The notes: generated from the letters alone by a model not told the origin. A stretch of DNA of 64,000 nucleotides from Thermomonas hydrothermalis (GCF_900129205.1 NZ_FQUK01000001.1:73590-137589), one strand, 5' to 3'. Positions 38,137-47,277 are shown, counted from the stretch's first letter. A program made the numbers and translations.

Positions 38137-38949
38137 TCACCCCCCGAAGAGTTTGCTGAAGAAGCCTTTCTTCTCCACCGTGGTGAAGCGCATCGGCCGG
38201 TTTTCGCCGAGCAGGCGTGCCACCGCGTCGTCGTAGGCCTGGCCTGCGATGGACTCGGGGTCCAGAATCACCGGCTCGCCCTTGTTGGAGGCATTGAGCA
38301 CGTCGCCGGATTCGGGAATCACGCCGATGGTCTTGAGGCCCAGCACCTCTTCGACGTCGGCGATCGAGAGCATCTCGCCCTGTTCCACCCGCGCCGGGCT
38401 GTAGCGGGTCAGCAGCAGGTGGGCGGTGACTTCGCCATCGTTGCGTTCGGCGCGATGGGTCTTGGACGCCAGCAGGCCCAGCACGCGGTCGGAGTCGCGC
38501 ACCGAGGAGACTTCCGGGTTCACCACCACGATGGCGCGGTCGGCGAAATACATGGCCAGGTAAGCGCCTTTTTCGATGCCGGCCGGGCTGTCGCAGATGA
38601 TGTATTCGAAGCCGTCGGCCGCCAGGTCCTTGAGCACCTTTTCCACCCCGTCCTTGCTCAGGGCGTCCTTGTCACGGGTCTGGCTGGCGGCCAGCACGTA
38701 GAGGTTGTCAAAGCGCTTGTCGCGGATCAGGGCCTGCTTCAGCGTGGCTTCGCCGTGAATCACGTTGACGAAGTCGTACACGACGCGACGCTCGCACCCC
38801 ATGATCAGGTCCAGGTTGCGCAGGCCGACGTCAAAGTCGATGACGGCGACTTTTTTGCCACGGCGGGCAAGGCCGGTGGCGAGGCTGGCGCTGGTCGTGG
38901 TCTTACCCACGCCGCCCTTGCCGGAAGTAACTACGATGATCTCAGCCAA
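38137..38949 (-). CDS. minD: septum site-determining ATPase MinD
   Basis: A 270-residue ParA-type ATPase. The deviant Walker A is SGKGGVGKTT (signature Lys included) near residue 10, the switch motif is VIDFDVGLRNLDLIMG, and the C-terminal amphipathic membrane helix is EKKGFFSKLFGG. It recruits MinC to the membrane and is stimulated by MinE. The start codon is TTG at 38949, with AGGGAG about 9 nt upstream; the in-frame product then begins AEIIVVTSGKGG, as in other MinD. No in-frame ATG fits. Confidence 0.96.
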   Translation of the reverse strand: MAEIIVVTSGKGGVGKTTTSASLATGLARRGKKVAVIDFDVGLRNLDLIMGCERRVVYDFVNVIHGEATLKQALIRDKRFDNLYVLAASQTRDKDALSKDGVEKVLKDLAADGFEYIICDSPAGIEKGAYLAMYFADRAIVVVNPEVSSVRDSDRVLGLLASKTHRAERNDGEVTAHLLLTRYSPARVEQGEMLSIADVEEVLGLKTIGVIPESGDVLNASNKGEPVILDPESIAGQAYDDAVARLLGENRPMRFTTVEKKGFFSKLFGG

Positions 38950-38978
38950 GTGGGCATCTCCCTGATGTGTGGGCGGCG

Positions 38979-39740
38979 TCAGCCGAGTGCGGCCAGCCGC
39001 AGTTGTCCGTTGTCCAGCCAGATCTGCACGGGTTTGTTGTGCAGCTCGGCCGGGATGTCTTCCAGCACGATGTAATGACCCGCCACCGCCACCAGTTCGG
39101 CATCGAACTCACGGCAGAAGATACGGGCGTCGGTGTTGCCCTGTGCGCCGGCCAGAGCGCGGCCACGCAGAGCCCCATAGATGTGAATGCTGCCATCGGC
39201 CATCACCTCGGCGCCAGCGCCGACCGCACCCAGCACGGTCAGGTCGCATTGCTCGGCATAGACCTGCTGGCCGGAGCGCACCGGTGCGGTGTGGATCAGG
39301 CCGGGGCGGGAATCGGGGCGAGGGGCGGGCGGGGCGGCAGCCGGACGGGGTGCCTCGGGCGGCGGTGCTGGCGTCGGTGCTGTGTCTGCCGCCGCCGGCG
39401 GCTCGTACTGGGCGCGGAACTTGGCCAGCAGCGGCAGGCCCAGCGCCCGCGCCAGGGCATCGATCTCGCGGGTGCCATAGGCCAGCGCCACCGGCAGTAC
39501 GCCGGCGTCACGCAGGCCGTCCAGCAGGGCTTGTGCCTGCGCCACGGTCGGCGGCTGGCGCAGTTCGCCGAAGTCCAGCACCACGGCGGCGCGCTCGAAC
39601 AGTTTCGGAGCGCGCTGGACGCGCTCGCGCATTTCCTGGGTCAGCCGGGCCACGTCGAGCTCACGAATGCGCAGGTTGGCGATCCCGACCTGGCCGAACT
39701 TGAGCTCCCCGGCCTGGGTGTAACCAGCGGCCAGAGTCAT
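38979..39740 (-). CDS. minC: septum site-determining protein MinC
   Basis: A 253-residue FtsZ inhibitor. The N-terminal domain (about 1-110, including LKFGQVGIANLRIRELD and AVVLDFGEL) binds FtsZ, a Pro/Ala-rich linker (about 120-155) follows, and the C-terminal beta-helix (RSGQQVYAEQCDLTVLG, ADGSIHIYGALRGRALAG) dimerises and binds MinD. The ATG at 39740 overlaps the stop of the GNAT gene by 4 nt (ATGA). It is the first Min gene of the minCDE set. Confidence 0.94.
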   Translation of the reverse strand: MTLAAGYTQAGELKFGQVGIANLRIRELDVARLTQEMRERVQRAPKLFERAAVVLDFGELRQPPTVAQAQALLDGLRDAGVLPVALAYGTREIDALARALGLPLLAKFRAQYEPPAAADTAPTPAPPPEAPRPAAAPPAPRPDSRPGLIHTAPVRSGQQVYAEQCDLTVLGAVGAGAEVMADGSIHIYGALRGRALAGAQGNTDARIFCREFDAELVAVAGHYIVLEDIPAELHNKPVQIWLDNGQLRLAALG

Positions 39741-40342
39741 GCGTGCGCCTCGCGCAGACGGGCGGGCGGGGCGGCCAGATGGGCATAGGGCCGCTGCAGC
39801 CAGGGCAGGTCGGGCAGCATGCCGCCATAGGTGTCCCGAACCCAGGCGTAGCTGCACAGCGGTTTCATCAGCATCGCGGCGCGGATGCCGTGCTCGGTCA
39901 TCACGTTCTGGCCGACTTCGCGGAAACCGAAGCTGCCATGAAACAGCAGGGCATGGTCGGTCTCCGGCTGCAGGAACACTTCGCAGGCCAGCTGCGGGTA
40001 GCGCAGCTCGGCATAGCTTTGCACGTCGGCATACAGGGCGCGGCCGACACCGCCGCCGCGCCGGCGGCTGGCCACCGCAACGCGGTCGATATAAAAGAAA
40101 TCGGGGTAGCGTTCGCGGAACCAGGCGAAGTTGACGCTGTCGTGTTGCGCCTGGGCACCGAAGCCGATCAGAAAGCCGGCCAGGGCGCCACCACGCTCGG
40201 CGACGCGGAAGTATTCGGCATTCTCGTAGAGGCGGCGCAGGCGCGCAGCATCCAGCGGAAGGATGGCCGGGCCGGCGGCATTGTTGAGGGCCAGGACGGA
40301 ATCCAGCTCGTGCTCGCGCACGTCGCGGATGGCGATCGTCAT
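39737..40342 (-). CDS. GNAT-family N-acetyltransferase
   Basis: A 201-residue acetyltransferase. The acetyl-CoA loop is VAVASRRRGGGVGRALYADV, preceded by FYIDRVAV as in other GNAT motif A regions; GSFGFREVGQNV follows. The first residues (IAIRDVREHELDSVLALN) match GNAT strand beta-1 and helix 1. ATG 40342 is taken, with GGAG 10 nt upstream; ATG 40357 would add five residues. Substrate unknown. It is the first gene of the minCDE operon, with a 4-nt overlap to minC; a role in cell division is not implied by that alone. Confidence 0.86.
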   Translation of the reverse strand: MTIAIRDVREHELDSVLALNNAAGPAILPLDAARLRRLYENAEYFRVAERGGALAGFLIGFGAQAQHDSVNFAWFRERYPDFFYIDRVAVASRRRGGGVGRALYADVQSYAELRYPQLACEVFLQPETDHALLFHGSFGFREVGQNVMTEHGIRAAMLMKPLCSYAWVRDTYGGMLPDLPWLQRPYAHLAAPPARLREAHA

Positions 40343-40484
40343 TCCTGCAGGCTCCATTGACTGCTGCGGGCGGCGTGCCTGGGCGCGCCGGTCCGGGATC
40401 AGACTGGATTATTGCATGGGCCGGCGCTCGCCGGCCATGACCTTGGGGCCACGCAGATCGGGCGCGGACGGGTTATAAGGCGGC

Positions 40485-41729
40485 ATGCTTGCCCGGATTC
40501 CGCATACCCGCCTGCTGCGTGCTGCCGGCCTGTTCACCTGGGCCATGGTCGGCCTGCCGCTGCTGTACTCCTGGATGGGGCCGCGTCTGCCCGGTGCTGG
40601 TGCGGAGGAACTGGCGCTGCATCCGCTGCCCTGGCAGGGCTGGGTGGCGTATCTGGCCTTTGGGGCGGTCTATGCCTGGCTGACCCGTGATCTGGGGCGG
40701 TGGCGGCGGCATCTGTCCGATTACCTGCTGCTGGTGCTGCTGACGCTGGCTGCCCTGGGGGTGAGCTATTACCACGGCTCCGGGCTGGGCAGCGTGTTGC
40801 TGATGGTGGCGGCCTGCGTGCTGCCCTGGCTGTTGCCGCTGCGCTGGGGGGTGATCTGGCTGCTGGTCAGTCAGCTGGCCGTGGCGCCGGTATTCGTGCG
40901 CTGGCTGGGCTTCCCGTTGCTGGAGGCACTGATGCAGTCGATGCTGTATGCAGGTTTTTCCGGCTTCGTGTTCGTGGTCAGCCTGATCGCCCTGCAGCAG
41001 GCCAATGCCCGCGAGGAGCAGCGTCGGGTCAATGCCGAGCTGCGCGCCACCCGCGCCTTGCTGGCCGACAGCGCGCGCGTCAACGAGCGCACCCGCATTT
41101 CGCGTGAACTGCATGATCTGCTGGGCCACCACCTGACCGCGCTCAGCCTCAATCTGGAAGTGGCCGGCCACCTGACGGAAGGGCGCGCCCGCGAGCACGT
41201 GCAGCAGGCGCATACGCTGGCGCGACTGCTGCTGACCGATGTGCGTGAGGCGGTCAGCCAGTTGCGCGAAGGGGGGGCGATCGATCTGGGGGCAGCGTTG
41301 CGGCCGCTGGGCGAGAACGTGCCGACCTTGCACATTCACATGGATATCGAAACGCCGTTGACCGTGGACGACCCTGAGCGGGCCCATGTGCTGCTGCGCT
41401 GTGCACAGGAAGCCATCACCAACGCGGTGCGGCATTCCGGTGCGGCCAATCTCTGGCTCAAGGCCTGGCGCGACGGTCTGCGGGTGGTGCTGCAGGTGCG
41501 CGATGATGGCCGCGGTAGCGAGCGCATCATCGCCGGGAACGGCCTGCGCGGTCTGGGTGAGCGCCTGCACATGTACGGCGGCGAGCTTGCCATCCAGACC
41601 CGGCCAGGCCAGGGCCTGACGTTGACCATGACCCTGCCGGTGGCGCCCAATGCCGCCGTCGCTTGTCCCAAGGAGTTGTTGCATGCACGCCAATCCGTCC
41701 CGACCGATCCGGGTATTTCTGGTGGATGA
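40485..41729 (+). CDS. sensor histidine kinase, NarL/DesK type (HisKA_3)
   Basis: A 414-residue kinase with about five N-terminal membrane helices (to residue 170), a short coiled coil (NAREEQRRVNAELRATRALL), the HisKA_3 box with H210 in ISRELHDLLGHHL, and a C-terminal ATPase domain (QEAITNAVRHSGA, DDGRG, GNGLRGLGER). No periplasmic sensor domain is obvious, so it may sense the membrane itself, as DesK does. Upstream, TTATAA lies 6 nt before the ATG and AAGG also precedes it. The gene overlaps its response regulator by 47 nt. Confidence 0.92.
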   Translation: MLARIPHTRLLRAAGLFTWAMVGLPLLYSWMGPRLPGAGAEELALHPLPWQGWVAYLAFGAVYAWLTRDLGRWRRHLSDYLLLVLLTLAALGVSYYHGSGLGSVLLMVAACVLPWLLPLRWGVIWLLVSQLAVAPVFVRWLGFPLLEALMQSMLYAGFSGFVFVVSLIALQQANAREEQRRVNAELRATRALLADSARVNERTRISRELHDLLGHHLTALSLNLEVAGHLTEGRAREHVQQAHTLARLLLTDVREAVSQLREGGAIDLGAALRPLGENVPTLHIHMDIETPLTVDDPERAHVLLRCAQEAITNAVRHSGAANLWLKAWRDGLRVVLQVRDDGRGSERIIAGNGLRGLGERLHMYGGELAIQTRPGQGLTLTMTLPVAPNAAVACPKELLHARQSVPTDPGISGG

Positions 41730-42345
41730 CCAGACCCTGGTGCGCCAGGGCATCCGTTCGCTGCTGTCGCTGGCGGACGGCATCGACGTCGTGGCCGAGG
41801 CCTGCGATGGCCGTCAGGCGGTGGAGCAGATTCCCCAGGTTCGCCCCGATGTGGTGCTGATGGATATGCGTATGCCGGTGCTGTCCGGGCTGGAAGCGTT
41901 GCAGGCGCTGGGGAAGGCCGGGGCACTGCCGCCCACCATCATCCTGACCACCTTCGACGACGACGCGCTGGTGCTGGCTGGCATCAAGGCCGGTGCCCGC
42001 GGCTATCTTCTAAAAGATGTCTCGCTGGAACAGCTGGTGGATGCCATCCAGACTGTCGCTGCGGGGGGCTCACTGGTGCAGCCGGCGGTGACTCAGCGGC
42101 TGCTGTCGGGGCTGGAGCACATGCGCAACGAGTTCGTCAGCCTCGACCAGCCCGACCCGCTGACCGAGCGCGAGACGGAAATTCTGCGGCTGATGGCGTC
42201 GGGCTTTTCCAACAAGGAAATCGCCAACTCGCTGGGGGTGGCCGAGGGCACCATCAAGAATCACGTTTCCAACATCCTCAGCAAACTGGGGGTGCGCGAC
42301 CGCACCCGGGCGGTACTCAAGGCGTTCGAGCTGCATCTGGTCTGA
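41683..42345 (+). CDS. NarL/FixJ-family response regulator
   Basis: A 220-residue regulator. The receiver has D15-D16 (VFLVDDQTLV), the phospho-acceptor D61 (VLMDMRMP), and TTFDDD and K in YLLKDVS. The C-terminal LuxR-type HTH reads LTEREtEILRLMASGFSN then NHVSNILSKLGVRDR. AAGGAG lies 7 nt before the ATG, which sits inside the kinase gene. It is the partner of the preceding kinase; its target genes are not seen in the neighbourhood. Confidence 0.95.
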   Translation: MHANPSRPIRVFLVDDQTLVRQGIRSLLSLADGIDVVAEACDGRQAVEQIPQVRPDVVLMDMRMPVLSGLEALQALGKAGALPPTIILTTFDDDALVLAGIKAGARGYLLKDVSLEQLVDAIQTVAAGGSLVQPAVTQRLLSGLEHMRNEFVSLDQPDPLTERETEILRLMASGFSNKEIANSLGVAEGTIKNHVSNILSKLGVRDRTRAVLKAFELHLV

Positions 42346-42473
42346 TCCGGGCGAAAAAAGTGCCAGGCGTCGCGGATTTGTGGTGTCGCCCTCGCCCCTG
42401 ACGCGCCCGGTTTGCTACCATCCCATGTCTGTGTGGCCGCGTGGCCGCCAAGGCCCTCTCCGGAGATTCCCGA

Positions 42474-43535
42474 ATGACTCGCCTGCTCGAGATCCTGATT
42501 TCCCTGCTGATCGTGTTCACCCTGTATCTGGTGGTGGGCCTGCTGCTGCCGTCTTCCCGCTTTCTGGTGGAGAAGGCCGAGACCAACCGCAAGCTGACCA
42601 TTGTGTTCGACACGCTTAACAGCTTCCGTCGCTTCAAGGACTGGAACCCGCTGGTGTTGCGTGACCCGAGCATGCAGCTGACCCTGTCCGGCCCGGAGGA
42701 GGGTGTCGGCGCGCGTCTGGACTATGCGTCCAAGAATGAGCGGATCGGTAAAGGTAGCTACAAAATCGTCGAGAGCGTTCCGCGCGAAAAGATCGTCATC
42801 GACATCGACAATATCGAGCGCGGCAAGAACAAGCGCACGGCCTTCTATCTCAAGCCGACGGGGCGCAATAACCGCAACGTCGAGATCACCCAGACTTACT
42901 TCGTCGATTACGGCTGGAACCTGCTGGGCCGCTATGCCGGCCTGTACGTGGCGCGCCACGTGGGTGACGACATGAAGCTGGGGCTGGCGCGTCTGACCAC
43001 CATGCTGGCGTCGATCCCGAACGTCGATTACGCGGCCAACGGCAGCAAGATGTCCACCCCGCAGGTGGTCGATCGCCCGGCGGAAGACGTGCTGTACGTG
43101 AGCGCCGGCGCGGTCGAGCGCGGCAACGCCCAGATTCAGTCGTCGATCAACGCCAATAGCGAGTGGATCAAGCGCGTGATCGAAGCGAACGGGCTGGAGG
43201 CCGTGGGTCCGGTGCGCATCATCACCACCGATCTGGGTCGTGAGACCTACACCTTCGACGTCGCCCAGGTGGTGCGCCGCAAGGATGGTGGCCCGGTGGG
43301 CAAGATCACGCTGCAGGGCCCGGTGAAGTATGAGCAGGTCCCGGCGGGCCGTGCGGTGATGGCGTCCTACACCGGCTACATGGCCGAGCTCGACAACGTG
43401 CGCAATGCCCTGCGTGCCTGGGCGGCCACCCACGGCTACGACATCAAGGATCGCGCCTACGAGGATTACAAGGCGGGTGTGGCGGCCGCGTTCACTGCCG
43501 ACGGCAAGTTCGACGTGTACTGGCCGATCAAGTAA
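42474..43535 (+). CDS. membrane-anchored SRPBCC / GyrI-like domain protein
   Basis: A 353-residue protein. Residues 6-28 are a hydrophobic anchor (LEILISLLIVFTLYLVVGLL). Residues about 30-180 are a START/SRPBCC-like fold (VFDTLNSFRRFKDWNPL and RLDYASKNERIGKG, FYLKPTGRNNRNVEITQT), and the second half (after VDRPAEDVLYVSAGAV) resembles a GyrI-like/effector-binding domain with YEQVPAGRAVMASYTGYMAEL. Family name is uncertain; the pattern is SRPBCC polyketide-cyclase-like. GGAG precedes the ATG. A terminator follows the stop. Role unknown. Confidence 0.75.
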   Translation: MTRLLEILISLLIVFTLYLVVGLLLPSSRFLVEKAETNRKLTIVFDTLNSFRRFKDWNPLVLRDPSMQLTLSGPEEGVGARLDYASKNERIGKGSYKIVESVPREKIVIDIDNIERGKNKRTAFYLKPTGRNNRNVEITQTYFVDYGWNLLGRYAGLYVARHVGDDMKLGLARLTTMLASIPNVDYAANGSKMSTPQVVDRPAEDVLYVSAGAVERGNAQIQSSINANSEWIKRVIEANGLEAVGPVRIITTDLGRETYTFDVAQVVRRKDGGPVGKITLQGPVKYEQVPAGRAVMASYTGYMAELDNVRNALRAWAATHGYDIKDRAYEDYKAGVAAAFTADGKFDVYWPIK

Positions 43536-43558
43536 TCCAGGTATCCCGGATCCTCACG

Positions 43559-43590
43559 CAGACGCCGCCTTCGGGCGGCGTCTGTCGTTT
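43559..43590 (+). terminator. Rho-independent terminator after SRPBCC gene
   Basis: A perfect 11-bp stem (43559-43569 with 43574-43584) with a TTCG loop, followed by TCGTTT. It lies 23 nt after the stop. Confidence 0.75.
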
Positions 43591-43638
43591 GGGGTGTACG
43601 TCTGTGCACAGGCAGCGTCTGCGATGCACAATCCTCGC

Positions 43639-44010
43639 ATGCATTCAGTCCCTCCCATGCGGGTGCGCTGGCGGCGCGTTCTGGCGGCGGCCGGCAGCCT
43701 GCTGGCCGCGCTGGCGGTGGCGGTATCGGCCTATGCCATGCATGCGGCGCACCCTGCGGCGCGTGAGCGTCTGCTGCTGGCTGCTGCCTTTGCGGTAGTC
43801 CATGGTGTGGCGCTGTCGTCGCTGGCGCCATGGGAGCCGCGTTTGCTTGGCCTCTGGGCGCTGACGATGCTGTTGGCCGGTGTTCTGCTGTTTGCCGGGA
43901 GTCTAACCGCTGCGGCTTTGCTCGGGGCGCCGACCGTGCTGGCACCGGTTGGTGGTAGCCTGCTCATCCTCGGTTGGCTGCTGCATGGCGCCGACCGTCT
44001 GCGCGATTGA
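43639..44010 (+). CDS. DUF423 family membrane protein
   Basis: A 123-residue small membrane protein with four hydrophobic helices. The middle includes ERLLLAAAFAVVHGVALSS and the end PVGGSLLILGWLLHGADRL, as in the YgdD/YwdK group. Function unknown. The start at 43639 is chosen because CACAAT lies exactly 6 nt before it and no Shine-Dalgarno is visible; in-frame ATGs at 43624 and 43657 remain possible. The alkA-like gene begins 10 nt after its stop, so they may be co-transcribed. Confidence 0.78.
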   Translation: MHSVPPMRVRWRRVLAAAGSLLAALAVAVSAYAMHAAHPAARERLLLAAAFAVVHGVALSSLAPWEPRLLGLWALTMLLAGVLLFAGSLTAAALLGAPTVLAPVGGSLLILGWLLHGADRLRD

Positions 44011-44020
44011 GCAAGACGCC

Positions 44021-44713
44021 ATGCCCCGGTATCCGCGCGGATTCGATGTCGAACAGGCCTTTGCCCATCTGTGCCGGCGCGATCGCCGGCTGGCGGCATG
44101 GATGCGCCGGCTTGGGCCAATCCCGGCCAAGTCGCACTGGCAGGCGCCGTTCGATCCGGTCGATGCGCTGGCGCGTGCCATCCTCTACCAACAACTCAGC
44201 GGCAAGGCGGCCGCCACCATCGTCGCCCGGGTGGAAGCCGCCATTGGCAGTGATCGTCTGCACGCCGACACCCTGGCCCGCGTGGACGATGCCACCCTGC
44301 GCGGCTGCGGCGTCTCGGGCAACAAGCTGCTGGCCCTGCGCGACCTGGCCCGGCACGAGGAGGCCGGTGCCATTCCCTCCTTGCGCAAGATGGCCGGCAT
44401 GGACGATGCCGCCATCATCGCTGCGCTGGTGCCTATCCGTGGCATCGGTCGCTGGACGGTGGAGATGATGCTGATGTTTCGTCTGGGTCGCCCCGACGTG
44501 CTGCCGACGGACGATCTGGGGATCCGCAAAGGAGTGCAGGTGCTGGACGGTCTGCCGGCCTTGCCGAGCGCACGCGCCCTGGCCGAGCGTGGCCAGGGAT
44601 GGGCGCCTTATCGCAGCTATGCCGCGTTTTATCTCTGGCGGATCGCAGAAGCCGCGGCATCGCCAGCCACGCCCGCGCCGGTGCGACCAGCGCGCGCTCG
44701 CGGTCGAACCTGA
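44021..44713 (+). CDS. DNA-3-methyladenine glycosylase, AlkA/HhH-GPD type
   Basis: A 230-residue base-excision glycosylase. Signs of the HhH-GPD fold are the region AILYQQLSGKAAATIVARVE, the hairpin LVPIRGIGRWTVEMMLMF, and the catalytic Asp in LPTDDLGIRKG. It removes alkylated purines. Residues past about 210 are an Ala/Pro/Arg-rich tail. ATG 44021 fits the family start; ATG 43985 would add 12 residues and overlap the DUF423 gene. The AlkA N-terminal domain is absent, as in the short eukaryotic-like Mag1 group. Confidence 0.87.
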   Translation: MPRYPRGFDVEQAFAHLCRRDRRLAAWMRRLGPIPAKSHWQAPFDPVDALARAILYQQLSGKAAATIVARVEAAIGSDRLHADTLARVDDATLRGCGVSGNKLLALRDLARHEEAGAIPSLRKMAGMDDAAIIAALVPIRGIGRWTVEMMLMFRLGRPDVLPTDDLGIRKGVQVLDGLPALPSARALAERGQGWAPYRSYAAFYLWRIAEAAASPATPAPVRPARARGRT

Positions 44714-44821
44714 GCGTGGTTGACATCACGATCTTGGCGCCGGCCTGTGCCAGTAGTTGAGCCAGTGCTGATCGATGGCAGTGGGTCGAGCCCGGTCATC
44801 ACAGCGCACACTAAAAAATCG

Positions 44822-44851
44822 GGAACTTGGCTGCACAGTCGCGTGTCAGTC
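44822..44851 (+). promoter_or_regulatory. sigma-E (ECF)-like promoter of the TraB/GumN gene
   Basis: GGAACTT (44822-44828), then 16-17 nt, then GTCAGTC (44845-44851), following an A-rich run. This is close to the RpoE/AlgU-type pattern GGAACTT-N16-GTC. The leader to the ATG at 44900 would be about 45 nt. Confidence 0.55.
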
Positions 44852-44899
44852 ATCAACATCACGACGCCTGTGATCCGGGCGGAGCCAAGGAGTGTGTGA

Positions 44900-45931
44900 A
44901 TGCATAAACGATGGATGTCAGGGGTGATGGTGGGGGTGCTGTTGCTGTCGGCTTGCCTGCCGGTCTGTGCCCAGCAGGCGCCTGCCAGCGATGGCATTCG
45001 TACCGAAGCCCCCGTGGTGGTCCAGGGCGAACAGCCGGGGCCGGGCCTGTGGCTGGTTCGCAGCGGCAGCCATGAGCTGTACATCCTCGGCACGCTCACC
45101 CCGTTGCCTGCGCGGATGCAGTGGCAGACCGCACAGGTGCAGCGGGTACTGGCCAATGCCCAGGAAGTGATCCGCCCGCCCGGCGTGCGATTGGATGCCG
45201 ATGTCGGCATCTTCCGCGGCCTGCTGCTGCTGCCCAGGCTGCTGGCGGCACGGGATAATCCGGACGACAAAACCCTGCGCGATGTGGTGCCGCCTGCCAC
45301 CTACGCGCGCTGGCAGGTGCTCAAGGCGCGCTATCTGGGCAATGATGCTGGCGTGGAAAAACGTCGGCCGCTGTTTGCGGCGCAGGCGCTGTATGTTGCC
45401 GCCATCAAGAAAAACGGTCTGGCGTTGACAGATCCCTCCACCGCCGTGATCGAGGCTGCGATCAAGCAGCACCACCCAAAAGTGACGGTGGTGGAGCACA
45501 CCATCGTGGTCAAAGACATCAAATCCCTGCTCAAGGAATGGTCACGTACCACGCTGGACGATCAGGCCTGCTTCGACAACACCCTGGCCTGGATCGAAAC
45601 CGATCTCGATGCCATGCGTGCCCGCGCCAACGCCTGGGCCACCGGCGACGTGGCGGCGCTGCGCACATTGCCGCCGCCCTATCGGTGGGAGGCCTGTCGC
45701 AACGCGGTCACCGAAGCGGGCATCGGCAAACGCTTAGGGTTTGCCGATGCCTACGCCCAGGTGCGGAAAAAATGGTTGGACGCCGCCAGCGCCGCACTGG
45801 CGGCCAATCGCGTGAGTTTTGCCGTGCTGCCGCTGACCGATCTGCTGGGCCCGGATGGCTATCTGGCCGCCTTGCAGGCCAAGGGCTATACCGTGCTGGC
45901 TCCGGACGCAGACGACGCCAGCGACGAGTGA
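44900..45931 (+). CDS. TraB/GumN-family protein without the motif His
   Basis: A 343-residue exported protein with a signal peptide (MHKRWMSGVMVGVLLLSACLP...CAQ). A Cys in the signal (LLLSACLP) could be a lipobox but the context is unusual. The family motif G-x2-H (GTMH in GumN) reads G64-T-L-T67 in ILGTLTPLP, so the metal-binding His is a Thr. The other conserved parts (PPATYARWQVL, VVEHTIVVKDIKSLL, AWATGDVAAL, SFAVLPLTDLLGPDGYLAAL) show it is a true member. It may be a non-catalytic paralogue. AAGGAG lies 8 nt before the ATG, behind a sigma-E-like promoter. Confidence 0.85.
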   Translation: MHKRWMSGVMVGVLLLSACLPVCAQQAPASDGIRTEAPVVVQGEQPGPGLWLVRSGSHELYILGTLTPLPARMQWQTAQVQRVLANAQEVIRPPGVRLDADVGIFRGLLLLPRLLAARDNPDDKTLRDVVPPATYARWQVLKARYLGNDAGVEKRRPLFAAQALYVAAIKKNGLALTDPSTAVIEAAIKQHHPKVTVVEHTIVVKDIKSLLKEWSRTTLDDQACFDNTLAWIETDLDAMRARANAWATGDVAALRTLPPPYRWEACRNAVTEAGIGKRLGFADAYAQVRKKWLDAASAALAANRVSFAVLPLTDLLGPDGYLAALQAKGYTVLAPDADDASDE

Positions 45932-45989
45932 GCACAACGGGGGCGTCGGGGGCGGGTGGCTTGCAGCTGGCATGCCAGGGCCATCCGGT

Positions 45990-46018
45990 TTGAACCGCTG
46001 CCCGGCCGACGCGACAAT
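45990..46018 (+). promoter_or_regulatory. pgk promoter
   Basis: -35 TTGAAC (45990-45995), 17-nt spacer, -10 GACAAT (46013-46018). The leader is about 24 nt. Confidence 0.6.
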
Positions 46019-46048
46019 GTTCGCCCTTTCACGCTGGAAGCCCCTGCC

Positions 46049-47227
46049 ATGTCCATTCTTCGCATGACCGACCTCGACCTTGCCGGCAAGCGCGTGCTGA
46101 TCCGGCAGGACCTCAACGTGCCGATCGATGAGTCCGGACGCATCACCTCCGAGCAGCGCATCCTGGCGTCGCTGCCGACCTTGCGGCTGGCACTGGAAAA
46201 AGGCGCGGCGGTGATGGTGATGTCGCATCTGGGGCGGCCCAAGGAAGGCGTGTGGAGCCAGGCGGATTCGCTGGCCCCGGTGGCAGCGCGGCTGGGCGAG
46301 CTGCTGGGGCGGCCGGTGCCGCTGGTGCGTGACTATCTGGACGGTGTGGCGGTGGCGCCCGGCGAGCTGGTGCTGCTGGAAAACTGCCGCATGAATGTCG
46401 GTGAGAAGGCCGACGACGAGGCGCTGGCCAAGAAATACGCGGCGCTGTGTGATGTGTTCGTGATGGATGCCTTCGGCACCGCGCATCGCGCCCAGGCGTC
46501 CACCCACGGGGTGATTCGGTTTGCGCCGGTGGCCTGCGGCGGCCCGCTGCTGATGGCCGAGCTGGATGCGCTGGGCAAGGCGCTGGAGCATCCGGCGCGG
46601 CCGCTGCTGGCCATCGTGGCCGGCAGCAAGGTCAGCACCAAGCTGGCACTGCTGGGCAACCTGGTGAACAAGGTGGATCAGCTGATCGTCGGCGGCGGCA
46701 TCGCCAACACCTTCCTGGCAGCACAGGGCAAGCCGGTGGGTAAATCGCTGGTGGAGCCGGAGTTGATCGATACCGCCAAGCAGATCATGGCGGATGCACA
46801 GGCACGCGGTGCGCAGATTCCGTTGCCGGTGGACGTCGTGGTGGCACCGACGTTCGCTGCCGACGCCCCCGCCACTGTCAAAGCGGTGGACGATGTGGGC
46901 GCGGACGACATGATCCTCGACATCGGCCCGGACACCGCTGCGCAGTATGCGGCGATCATCGCCAAGGCCGGCACGGTGGTGTGGAACGGCCCAGTCGGCG
47001 TATTCGAGTTCGATGCCTTTGCCGCGGGCACCGAGGCGGTGGCGCGTGCGATTGCGGCATCCCCGGCGTTCTCGATTGCCGGCGGCGGCGACACCCTGGC
47101 GGCGGTGGACAAGTTCGGTATTGCCGAGCAGGTGAGCTACATCTCCACCGGCGGCGGTGCGTTCCTGGAGTTCCTGGAAGGCAAGACCTTGCCGGCGGTC
47201 GCCGCGCTGCAGGCTCGGGCCGGCTGA
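46049..47227 (+). CDS. pgk: phosphoglycerate kinase
   Basis: A 392-residue glycolytic kinase (1,3-bisphosphoglycerate + ADP to 3-phosphoglycerate + ATP). Signatures are [24 protein letters not shown] (Arg for phosphate), the hinge and nucleotide site [13 protein letters not shown], and the C-terminal [17 protein letters not shown] precedes ATG 46049. Pyk and fba follow on the same strand. Length is normal. The promoter TTGAAC-17-GACAAT lies just upstream. Confidence 0.97.
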   Translation: MSILRMTDLDLAGKRVLIRQDLNVPIDESGRITSEQRILASLPTLRLALEKGAAVMVMSHLGRPKEGVWSQADSLAPVAARLGELLGRPVPLVRDYLDGVAVAPGELVLLENCRMNVGEKADDEALAKKYAALCDVFVMDAFGTAHRAQASTHGVIRFAPVACGGPLLMAELDALGKALEHPARPLLAIVAGSKVSTKLALLGNLVNKVDQLIVGGGIANTFLAAQGKPVGKSLVEPELIDTAKQIMADAQARGAQIPLPVDVVVAPTFAADAPATVKAVDDVGADDMILDIGPDTAAQYAAIIAKAGTVVWNGPVGVFEFDAFAAGTEAVARAIAASPAFSIAGGGDTLAAVDKFGIAEQVSYISTGGGAFLEFLEGKTLPAVAALQARAG

Positions 47228-47277
47228 AGTCGATTGCAGGCCGCGGAGTTGTCGTTTGCCGGTGCAATGGCGTGGTA

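Noticed and set aside
40419..40436. 8-bp inverted repeat GGCCGGCG/CGCCGGCC between the GNAT operon and the kinase gene
   Set aside because: Short GC-only repeat with a 2-nt loop that cannot form a normal hairpin; no supporting context.
44720..44725. TTGACA, a perfect -35 consensus downstream of the AlkA-type gene
   Set aside because: No -10 at 16-18 nt; the sigma-E-like site nearer the gene is a better promoter candidate.
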